Source of the DNA: Monoraphidium neglectum
Lineage: Eukaryota > Chlorophyta > Chlorophyceae > Sphaeropleales > Selenastraceae
Direction of reading: 5' to 3'
DNA: 11,757 bases
NCBI RefSeq assembly: GCF_000611645.1
Contig: NW_014011805.1
Span: forward strand, 1 to 11,757
Both the position numbers and the translations under genes were made by a program. The notes below the pieces were generated by a model, which saw only the letters and a list, made by a program, of their open reading frames with translations, ran no database searches and was not told the origin of the DNA. Positions 1 to 7,608 of the stretch are shown here, piece by piece (within the stretch, counting starts at the first letter, position 1; each line of letters opens with the position of its first letter).

Positions 1-12
1 CACACACACACA
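1..12. repeat. (CA)n microsatellite at window edge
   Basis: Six perfect CA dinucleotides open the window, so the tract may be longer outside it. It lies downstream of the putative end of the minus-strand thioredoxin-like transcript. Confidence 0.8.
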
Positions 13-132
13 GCCGGCAAGCATGAGGGTGGTGCATGCCGCCGGCGGTGGCGTGACCCCTCAAAACCAACCCACCCCCAGCCGCCATGCGACCGTGGCA
101 TGCACCTTCCAGGGTCAAAAGGTGTCTCAGAA

Positions 133-137
133 TTACA
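133..137 (-). terminator. Candidate polyadenylation signal TGTAA (minus strand)
   Basis: The plus strand reads TTACA, which is TGTAA on the minus strand, the usual chlorophyte poly(A) signal. It is the only one between the thioredoxin-like stop codon at 851 and the window start, and would give a 3' UTR of about 715 nt. A five-base match can occur by chance. Confidence 0.4.
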
Positions 138-850
138 GTGCAAAGGAAGCTTCCGACCCACAAAATCCAAGGCGAAGATCGTGGGCCGGCATCAATTTGA
201 AATGGGGGCGCGCGGCCAAATGGGGCCGCGCGTCCCAGCCGCCACCGCCGCTGCGCGCGTTGCGTGCGCGGGGGGCGAGGCGCCGGCGGGCGCGTCCTTT
301 GCTCCGGGGCTCGCGGGCTGCTGCGGGTGGTTGCAGGTTGGTGGAATGCGCGTGTGCGCTTCGGGCGCACCGAGAGCTGTCGCGCGCTGCGTGCTGTCGA
401 GGGGGTGGCATGCCACGCACGCAGACACGCGCGACGACCGCCGGGCAGGAGCAACGACAGAACAGAGTGTGCAGAAAGACGCATGCACGCGCGCTCGAGC
501 GCGCGCCTGGTTGCAGCGAGCGCCGCAGCGGGCAAACCCCGCACGATCGGCAGGGATGCCTGTCGGGCAGCTATCGGCCCCGCAAGTGGCAGGCATTCAA
601 TTTGATTGAATCAGGCCATTCGAATAGATCAGCAATCGTGTTGTCACATGGGCCCGCCCAAGCGTCTCGCCCCGTGTGGCGCGGGGGCGCCGCATGGCGG
701 GGGCGCAACCAACGGGCAGTGCAGTGGTGTACGAATGTTGGTACAGAAAGGGAGCATACGCGCCCGCAGCAAGCGCAGGCGCGCCGAGCGCGCTGTCCGG
801 CCGCGGCGGCCTTGCGCCCCTGCGCGCCGTGTGTGGCTCCGGAACCGCCG
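138..850 (-). other. Putative long 3' UTR of the thioredoxin-like gene
   Basis: No coding region is supported here. The stretch is very GC-rich, so long frames stay open by chance, including a 314-codon plus-strand frame covering 23-967 that is Arg/Ala-rich and resembles nothing I know. It contains a perfect 18-bp palindrome at 488-505 (centre TCGA) and a small hairpin at 595-611 (arms ATTCAA/TTGAAT, 5-nt loop). Confidence 0.5.
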
Positions 851-3063
851 TCACGAGCGGGAACCCGGCGCGGCCTTGAACACGACCCGCCTGAAGGCCT
901 CGGCGATGCCGTGCAGGTCATCTTCCATCGCCTTCTGGACCTGAATGGGATGAGAAAGCGGTCATGACAGCAAGCAACAAGGGACGATGTTGAACCGGTG
1001 GTGACCAGAAACGAGCAAAGCACGTCGCAGGGGGGACCAAAGGGGGCATTGGGTGATTTGATGCACCCAGCAGGCGCAGCGCCCAGGCCGCAGCAAGCAG
1101 CTCAGGAGGCGCCGCCGAGCCGCCGCCAACCGGCAGGGCGCGAGGCGCCACACGCAGACACAGACGGGCGCGAGGCGGCGGCGAGGAGCTTTCAAGAAGT
1201 GGCGGGCGCGGGGGCTGGGCAGCTCAGGATAAAGAAAATCGCACCACGGGGGCAGGGCCGGTCATGCGCCGGACGTCGCGCAGGGTGAGGCGCTGCACCA
1301 GGGCGCCGCCGTCGAAAAACAGGAAGGTGGGCACCACGCGCGCCCTGTGCCACCTGGGGCGCGGGCGCGGGCGCGGGCGCGGCGGTGTCGATGGATTCGG
1401 CGTCGGCGGCGCCAGCGGTAGTGGTGGTTTGGTTGGGGTGGACGCTGTGGCTGTGGTGATCGCAGCGGTTGTAATTGCAGCAGGATGTTGGCGCTGCGCG
1501 GTCAGGCACTGCCTGCGAGCGCCCGCGGACGCAGCTGCTCCTGCCCCTTGCACTGAAAAGTCGCTCGAATGGGCCTGGCCAGCAGCTGGGGAGCGCCCGA
1601 GGCGTCCAGCAGCGGGTTCCGGCCGCTTCGCGGCTCGCAGCGGTTACAGGTCGCAGTGGCCGCAGGGCTCCGAGTCCGATTCGATCATTAGAGGTGCACG
1701 TTGCGGCCAGCGCGCACCTGGAGATGTCGCTCCACTGGTGATAGTGGCAGGACGGGATCCAGGTTTCGACGGTGGTGAGAGGGAGGGGGAAAGTGAGTGG
1801 GGGCCGCGTCGGGATCCTTTCTGCCGACCAAGATGCTTGGGACGAAAGGCCCTTGCAAATTCAGAACTCCGGCTCTGCCAAGGCCCCAGTAGACAATTTC
1901 CCATTGAGCGCAATGCCGCAGCCACCAAGCCAAGCACAAAAGCACAGAGCCTGTGTGTCATCACAAACTCTAACGCTCACGTGATCGTAGTCATCGATAA
2001 CGTTGTGTTTGGCAAACACCGCCCTGACACGCGCTCGGCTCGCCTGAGGGTCGATGTGTTAAGTGGGACAGGGGAAGGGCGGACGCTGACGTCAGCAACG
2101 GGCCTGCGCAGCTGTTGTTGGGGGATCTGCCCTTTGAGGCTCCGGCGGTCGCGCCAGAAGCGTCTGCACGGACGCGGCCGCCCGACGGCCGACGGCAGGG
2201 GCCGTCGCGCAGTCGACGCACCGCCCCACGCCCCATCCGCTTCGCGGCGGCTAACCACCCCATGGTCTCGCGTGCGCTGGAGCCAGTTAGGATGCCGCGT
2301 TCTGTTTTGTGCAGATCGGGCCACCACCCATTATTGCGAGGGTTTTGCCCCTCGCTGCTGCAAAAGCTTTAAAGGATGCGATTCGGCCGTTGATGCAGGC
2401 AAGACGCACCTCTGAGCAGAGCGCCTCGAGGCGCTTGTGGGCCGCCTTGCAGGCGCCGCAGGAGTTGGTGTAGAGGAAGACCACCAGCAGCTGGCTGCCC
2501 ACCTTCTCAAGCACTGACTCGAGATGCTCCAGATCACGGATCTATCGATTTGAAATCCGAATTCGAACGGGGTGGTCAACATGCGGCGACGCTGGCTTTG
2601 GTGGAGCACCCACGTTGAGGCAGGGGTTGCAGCCAGTAATGCAGGGTACTTTTAGCACGCATGGGCACGCCCCGACCGATCAGCGGCCGCGCGGTCTTGC
2701 AGGGTGCGTGAAAGCGGCGCGGGTGTGTGGATCATGCAACCTGCAACCCACCTCCAGGACCTCCCCCTGCCGCGGCGTCTGCTGCAGCAGCGTCTCGCGC
2801 TCCGCCTGGCGCCGCCACGAGTTCTCCAGGTGCTGCCTGCGGTCGATGTGGATCGCGCTGACCGCCACCGACGCGCGGCGCCGCGGCGCGCCGGGCAGGG
2901 GGGTGGCGCGCTGCCGCCGCAACTGCTGCTGGTCCCGCTGGGTGTGCCGCTGCGCAGGCTGCGGCTGCGGCCGGCATGGCGCCGCGATACTGGCGCGCCT
3001 CACGCTCGGCGTCGCACTGGTGCCGCCCTCCCCTCTGCACTGCTGGCTACGTTGTTGCATCAT
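851..3063 (-). CDS. Thioredoxin-like protein, plastid ACHT-like; six exons
   Basis: Exons in coding order are 3063-2752, 2541-2410, 2043-1981, 1734-1718, 1353-1245 and 940-851. They total 723 nt, giving 240 residues plus TGA, and every intron is GT-AG. Residues 1-75 are rich in Arg, Ser, Ala and Gln and contain RRRASVAVSA, as expected of a chloroplast transit peptide. A charged helix (about 76-104) precedes the thioredoxin fold. The fold shows beta strand LLVVFLY, redox motif SCGAC (Cys132 and Cys135), FAKHNVIDDYDH, WSDISRWHRARVVPTFLFF with cis-Pro183, then DGG and a C-terminal helix ending FKAAPGSRS. The CGAC-K-x-x-H motif and its upstream region resemble plant atypical Cys/His-rich thioredoxins (ACHT), which exchange thiol/disulfides in the stroma. 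ACHT assignment and plastid targeting are inferred. The start is the ATG-ATG pair at 3063-3058, the first in-frame ATG. The donor of intron 5 (after 1245) is the least certain junction, and one base-pair-level alternative lies one codon earlier. Confidence 0.82.
1359..1382. repeat. Four perfect GCGCGG hexamers
   Basis: Four tandem copies of GCGCGG lie five bases upstream, in minus-strand terms, of the exon 5 acceptor of the thioredoxin-like gene. On the transcribed strand they read as a CCGCGC-rich tract in the place where a polypyrimidine tract is expected. Confidence 0.85.
1718..1734 (-). other. 17-nt microexon of the thioredoxin-like gene
   Basis: On the minus strand an acceptor CTATCACCAG precedes a 17-nt exon that is followed by donor GTGCGC. 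The exon encodes W-S-D-I-S plus two bases of an Arg codon completed by the first base of exon 5. It joins ...DDYDH to WHRARVVPT in frame. Because 17 is not a multiple of 3, skipping it breaks the frame before the cis-Pro strand. The peptide fits the expected position between the second thioredoxin strand and the VVPT turn. Confidence 0.75.
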
Positions 3064-3195
3064 GCTATACCTATTGAACGGACGGATCGTCTGTCTGATG
3101 GCGGGAGACGCAGGGTGCGACGGCTTTTTGGTTGTAAACGGAAGGACACGCAGCGCTGCAGCCGCTGACAAGATATGTTGGTTGATAAGTTATTG

Positions 3196-3333
3196 ATGAA
3201 TCCAACTGATTTGAGCAACAAAGTCGGTGAAGCCGTTGCGCAGATCGAAAATAATCGATCTGGCAGCTCAGACGCAGCCCCACCCTCGCCAGATGCAGTT
3301 ATAGTTGGTTTATCTCATGTTTATGGACAATAA
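3196..3333 (+). CDS. Possible small ORF or first exon, function unknown
   Basis: A 45-codon ORF opens with MNPTDLSNKVGEAVAQ, continues with a Ser/Pro/Ala-rich linker and stops at TAA 3331-3333. It is head-to-head with the thioredoxin-like gene, with 132 bp between the two start codons, a common divergent arrangement. Its composition looks protein-like, but its codons are AT-rich compared with the other genes here and I recognise no family. It could be the first exon of a longer gene continuing through the helical-repeat-like stretch near 3530-3650, or simply chance. I could not build a consistent spliced model. Confidence 0.2.
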   Translation: MNPTDLSNKVGEAVAQIENNRSGSSDAAPPSPDAVIVGLSHVYGQ

Positions 3334-4241
3334 TGCATGGAAGGCCCCTCTGGCAGACATCACAGAACTGAGTGACATCACTGCGCTGACACCGCTGAAC
3401 CGCTTCACATGCAGTGAGCGCACATACACTCCAGCAGCACGGTGGTGCCAGCAGTGGTGGCTGAGACGTTTGACAGGTCTAAGTATGCAGCAATCTCGGT
3501 GATTTCTCTTATGCAGCAAACTCTCAACAACCAAGCTTTGCACCTGCTTGACACCGCTCGTGGCCGATGCCGACCGCGGGGGCTACTGCCATGCCAACCG
3601 CCAGTCCCTGCTAGCAGCTGCTGGGTTGCGTGCGCTTGCAGGTAGCAACAGGGTGGAGCCTTAGAGCTGGAAACCTCAAACCTTAAGGCGTCCCGCCCTT
3701 TTTGTAAGGTGGTGTGCTCGGCGCCCGTGGCATTTGAAGCACAGTGCACACATTGCAGCAAAGTGGCGAGGGCAGCAGCCAGCAACACGCTGGGCGTCCG
3801 CAGGCAAGCTGCGTGGGGGCCTCCCGTGGTCAACATGCCTAGCTGAACGCATGCAAAAGATCAAGGGTGGTGCTACTCATTGCGTTCTCACATGGAAGTG
3901 TGTTGACTATTGTAGCACATCGGCCAGCTCTGCATGTTTGTGGTGAGAAATCAAACAATGGATTCTTTGCTGCTGCAAGTCATCCACAGTCGTACAACCC
4001 ACCCACATGTGGGCCAGCATGATGTATGCTCCACACCCCGCAATGCCTCAAATGCGGCATGCGTATGTGCTGCTGGGATGCATAAGGCTAGCTCCCCAAG
4101 CTAGAGGACGAGCCCCGCTGCAGTGATGCGGTATTGGGGGCGGCAAAGGCAGCGGCTGTACGACGACAGACACACCACATGGTTTCTTGAGCCCCCGCTG
4201 CTGGTGCCGCTGGTTTCAGGACTTTCCAGTGAGAGACGTTG

Positions 4242-4341
4242 TACCGATATTACATTTGATCAGGTCCCACCCTTCGTTTTTTCGACGTTTTGATACCTGT
4301 TATCTTGGGACCTCCAGACCCCAGGTCGTACTGTATCGGTA
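4242..4341. repeat. Nested inverted repeats, MITE-like or long hairpin
   Basis: TACCGATA (4242-4249) pairs exactly with TATCGGTA (4334-4341). Nested inside, AGGTCCCA (4262-4269) pairs exactly with TGGGACCT (4306-4313). A perfect palindrome GTACCGGTAC follows at 4354-4363. The order is symmetric, but the spacers between arms differ in length (12 versus 20 nt). Whether this is a decayed mobile element or a promoter structure is not decidable here. Confidence 0.4.
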
Positions 4342-4459
4342 TCGGTGCTGGAGGTACCGGTACTACGGTGACAGCACCGCGGTATCAATTCATGTTGAAA
4401 GCTGTACTCAGAAGGTGTTTCACACGTATCTGCCTCGTACTTTGTGTTCTGAAAAGCGC

Positions 4460-4471
4460 GATCTGGTCAAA
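4460..4471 (+). promoter_or_regulatory. Shared 5' block GATCTGGTCAAA, copy 1
   Basis: The same 12 bases occur at 7573-7584 at a similar distance from the start codon of the second paralogue (43 versus 36 nt upstream of the ATG). Resemblance between the loci fades above it, so the block marks roughly where the duplicated unit begins. It may be 5' UTR; regulatory function is unproven. Confidence 0.4.
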
Positions 4472-4502
4472 GAACAAAGATCCACACAGCTCGCCTTACA
4501 TG

Positions 4503-6680
4503 ATGGATGCTCGACGCCACACGTCGGGATGGATCCTGGAACTGCCGCAAGCGGCGCTGGAGGCCGTCATGTCGAGGCTCGGCTGCGCAGCCACGAGTGC
4601 GAGCGCGCGCCTGGCGCACCCTATCCTCTGCGCCGCGATCGACCGCCAGCTCCCCGCCATCACAGTCAACGCCACCAGCAGCCATTATCAAAAAGCCAGG
4701 GGTCTGCCCTTGTCTCAACTGCCGCTTCTCAGGTTTGTGGGGGTCAAGTAAGGCTGGGCTTGGCCTGCACAACCACCCCTGTGCAACCCCACTTCGTGTG
4801 CAGCGCCGCTGCACGTCCCCGACTCATCCCGATTTGATGAGCTCCCCTGCTTCTTCTGATCCAGAGCGCGCTTTCCATCCGCCACGAGCATCACCATCAT
4901 GGTGTGGAAGCGCACGTCACCCGTTTTGGATGACATTGGAGAGCACGTGACCGCCTACCGCGAAATCGACCCCAGCGGTGACGAGATTGCCGCCATCCTG
5001 TCAGCCTTCCACGCGATGCCCACCCGCGCCTGGGCGGGCATCACGGTTGTCAAGGCATTTGTGGACCAGATAGTCATGTACCCATTGGTGCAGCAGCTGG
5101 CGCGCATCTGTGGCCCTGGCCTCCATCGCGTCGTGGGCGATTATGCCGCGGAATCGACGGGCGAGCTGGTCATGCCACTGCTGCCGCTGGCCAGCACCCT
5201 GCACCACCTCGACCTCATTCAGGGCTTCGGGAATCCCATCGCGCTGGCCCCCAGCGTGGCACCCCTGCTGGCCTCGTTCTCGGCGCTGCGCTCGCTTGCA
5301 GTCGCAGTCGCGGCCACCACCGGCGGCCCGCCCCCGGCGCTCGGCGGGTGCCTGGCCGAGGCGGTGCGCGGCATGACCGCGCTGACGCGCCTCGATCTGC
5401 ATTTGTCGGAAATTGAGGCGCCTGCCGACCTGGTGCCGCACTACCCGGAGCAATGCCGTCTCAACCTTGGCAGCGCTCTGGCTGGATGCAAGGACACGCT
5501 ACGCGAGCTGCGGCTGACAGCCGACATTTGTGGAAGATGGGCGTACACTTTTGCTGGCTGCATGATGGCGGCAGTCACGAGGCTCGAGTTGTGGTGGGTG
5601 GCAGCCAATTACGTGATTGTTTTGGTGGCGTGCGAAGGGTCGCGAATGGGTAGGGGTGAGCACGTCAAGCTCATGATGCAATCACCACGATTGATTTGCA
5701 CAGGCAACTCACATTCACCCTAATATATATGGCTCGCGCACATCCTCCCCAAAAACCTGCGCAGCACACATGCAAGCGTGTGCGTCGGCGAACCGCCGCT
5801 CTCGGAGGCCGCGGCAGCGCTGCCCGGGCTGATAAGCCTGGACGCAACCCAGGCGGGGAGGTTTGTCATCTGCGGCGACCTGCCTTGCTTCACACAGCTC
5901 ACGGAGCTCCGCATAAGTTCCTTCGGATATGCCCCCGGCGACGGCGACGGCCAGCTGCTCTCCCGCCTCGCGCCGCGCCTCAGCAAGCTGGCGCTCTCGT
6001 CTCTCGCGCGCGACGTTCCTCTGCTGGGCTTGGCAGCCGCCCATGCGGGACTGCGCGACTTGGAGGTCAGCGGCATGGACTTGCGCGAGCAAAGCCCCAG
6101 CGACTGCGAGTCCATGCAATCACTCAAATGCGTGACTGCGCTGAAGCTCACCCGCGGCCGCAGCTTTGTCCTGCCGTACGAACAATACGACAAAGGAATA
6201 GTGCTGCGGCGGTCCTCGGTGCTGCATTGGCACGCGCTCGTCATGCCCCCTGCGCTTGCGAGCTTTGTTTACGCCGGCTGCTGCCCCGTGCTGCTGTGCG
6301 CGACGCTGCCGCTGCTTGCCGACGCCCTCGGGCAGACGCTCAGGCGGTTCGAGCTGCACGGGTGCATCATGCCGCGGAGCGCCAGCGAGGGGTGCCGCGC
6401 CAGCAGGAGTTTAGTTTTGTTCGAGCGTCTCCAGCGGCTGACGATTAAAGCAGCTTTTGACGAGGCCATTGTCCTGGAGGGGTTGGAGGGCCTAACAGCC
6501 CCCATGGCGGAGGCGCCGGTGCCCGGCGCGACGCCGCGGTGGCTGGGCCCGGCGCTGAGGGCAGTGTGCGTGCACCTGCCGGCCGTGCGTTTGGACGCGG
6601 CGGCTTGGAGCCGCTGCATGGAATTGGTGGCCGCCTCGCAGCCGCCACTCTCTGTGCAGTTTGAGCTATTTGACAGGTAG
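4503..6680 (+). CDS. Degenerate F-box/LRR-like protein, tandem copy 1
   Basis: Tentative exons are 4503-4732, 4865-5629 and 5765-6680, giving 636 residues. The N-terminus (LELPQAALEAV, Pro15, then SRLGCAATSASARLAHPILCA) resembles a degenerate F-box, the helical motif that binds Skp1 in SCF ubiquitin ligases. The rest consists of irregular leucine-rich strands typical of RNI-like LRR domains, such as STLHHLDLI, SALRSLAVAV, ALTRLDLHL, TLRELRLTA, AVTRLELWW, QLTELRIS, RLSKLALS, GLRDLEVSGMDL and RLQRLTIKA. A substrate-recognition role is inferred. Intron 1 (AG|GT, phase 2) and the acceptor TGCGCAG|C of intron 2 match copy 2. The intron 2 donor GTGCGA at 5630 was chosen because it is in phase and matches other donors here; a GT at 5591 is an alternative. 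A second ATG at 4500 is in frame, but 4503 aligns with copy 2. The TAG stop overlaps a possible donor (ACAG|GTAG). Confidence 0.7.
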
Positions 6681-6848
6681 CGAGCCTCTATTCTGCACTT
6701 TTTTTGGGTGGATGGCGTGGCTGGCACGCCACCAGCGGGTGGACAAGAGACCTACGCGTCTGGTGATGAGATTGACATATTTGACGGATGAATGACCCTA
6801 GAAAGCGAGGGGCAACCACCACACGCCAAGTCTTGAAACATGTGCACA

Positions 6849-6858
6849 TGTAATGTAA
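6849..6858 (+). terminator. Tandem TGTAA polyadenylation signals, copy 1
   Basis: TGTAATGTAA is two adjacent copies of the chlorophyte poly(A) signal, about 170 nt after the copy 1 stop codon, a normal distance for a 3' UTR. Cleavage would be expected within a few tens of bases downstream. Confidence 0.65.
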
Positions 6859-7572
6859 ATGCATCGCGTGTTTGTTGCCCAACGAAACACAGAGTTCCTG
6901 CTGGCAACTGCGGCGGGGCATGTGCCCGCGCGCGTGCGTGTGTGGGTGTGGGGGGGGGGCGCGCGGTCGTCGGCAGTTGCAGATATAGCGATGTATGCAT
7001 GTCTCTAACCACCATGAAAGTCACACGGTCACTGTTACAAGCGCAAATGATTGAACACTTTCGTGTTGATGGGTACGGAGCTTGGTTGCGGTGTTGCGGT
7101 GTTGGATCAATTCATCACAGTTTGTGAAGGGATGATGGAAGGCACGCCTTGACTCCTTGACAGCGCGCACGGAATGTGTCAGTAACTGTGAATTACCGAT
7201 GGGTTTTGTGTGCCCCCACATGGTTGTGTTCGTGAGGCGCAGCCACTGCTTGCATGGGCTCTCTGGGCCTGCTGCCCACGCATGAGCCGCAGCCCATCCA
7301 CATGCACGTGGGGAGGTGCTGAAGTGGCCGAGCTGTCGATGGCGCGGCAGCAGCGTCTGCAACGCTTACAGAGAGCCTTAGAATCCTGTATACAACTATG
7401 AATCATGCTCCCATGGATGCGAAGGATTGCAACGACGACGGCTAGCCTACGTGTTCTATGATACATCTCATGTGCTACAGAAGCCCATCAAAACAAAGAT
7501 CAGATCGCAGTATAACTCACAAGAAGTGATCCCGTATGCAAGTTGACACGTCTGTGAGATCCCGCCCCACGT

Positions 7573-7584
7573 GATCTGGTCAAA
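7573..7584 (+). promoter_or_regulatory. Shared 5' block GATCTGGTCAAA, copy 2
   Basis: Identical to 4460-4471 upstream of copy 1. It lies 36 nt before the copy 2 ATG, probably in the 5' UTR or core promoter. Confidence 0.4.
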
Positions 7585-7608
7585 AGGCACGAAAGCTCTG
7601 ATTATACG

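Larger units (their letters stand above)
3064..4502. other. Divergent intergenic region without an identifiable gene
   Basis: This stretch lies between the divergently transcribed thioredoxin-like gene and the first F-box-like gene, and has visibly lower GC than both. It should hold both promoters, but I see no convincing TATA box. Items present are a 45-codon plus-strand ORF at 3196-3333, a plus-strand stretch near 3530-3650 that reads like a helical-repeat fragment (ADADRGGYCHANRQSLLAAAG), a perfect 12-bp palindrome CCCACATGTGGG at 4002-4013, a hairpin CTAGCT/AGCTAG at 4088-4104, and nested inverted repeats at 4242-4341. Confidence 0.6.
6681..7608 (+). other. 3' UTR and intergenic spacer between the tandem copies
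   Basis: No gene is supported. The spacer holds a hairpin at 6713-6731 (arms TGGCGTG/CACGCCA, 5-nt loop) shortly after the stop, a CCCT/AGGG stem at 6796-6811 related to one after copy 2, the double TGTAA, a ten-G run at 6950-6959 preceded by GT-rich sequence, and the copy 2 promoter, where TATAAC near 7509 is only a weak TATA candidate. Confidence 0.6.

Noticed and set aside
23..967. 314-codon plus-strand open frame
   Set aside because: It covers the 3' UTR and last exon of the minus-strand gene, has low-complexity Arg/Ala composition and no family resemblance.
1264..2415. 383-codon plus-strand open frame
   Set aside because: It lies antisense across exons 2 (its low edge) to 5 and the introns of the thioredoxin-like gene, is Arg/Gly/Ala-rich and has no recognisable motif. 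Such frames stay open by chance in GC-rich sequence, and the minus-strand model explains the region.
3405..3836. 143-codon minus-strand frame with a hydrophobic stretch
   Set aside because: It has no family motif, its codon choice is unlike the supported genes, and nothing connects it to a splice model. A plus-strand helical-repeat-like reading of the same DNA is slightly more plausible.
5725..5764. Upstream extension of exon 3 of copy 1 (WLAHILPKNLRS) as coding sequence
   Set aside because: It reads like a leucine-rich strand, but an in-frame TAA precedes it and the only AG before the exon is TGCGCAG, which matches copy 2. It is therefore probably intronic, although a formerly coding origin is possible.
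6950..6959. Ten-G run as a G-quadruplex element
   Set aside because: A single homopolymer in a GT-rich spacer downstream of the poly(A) signals. Nothing links it to a function.
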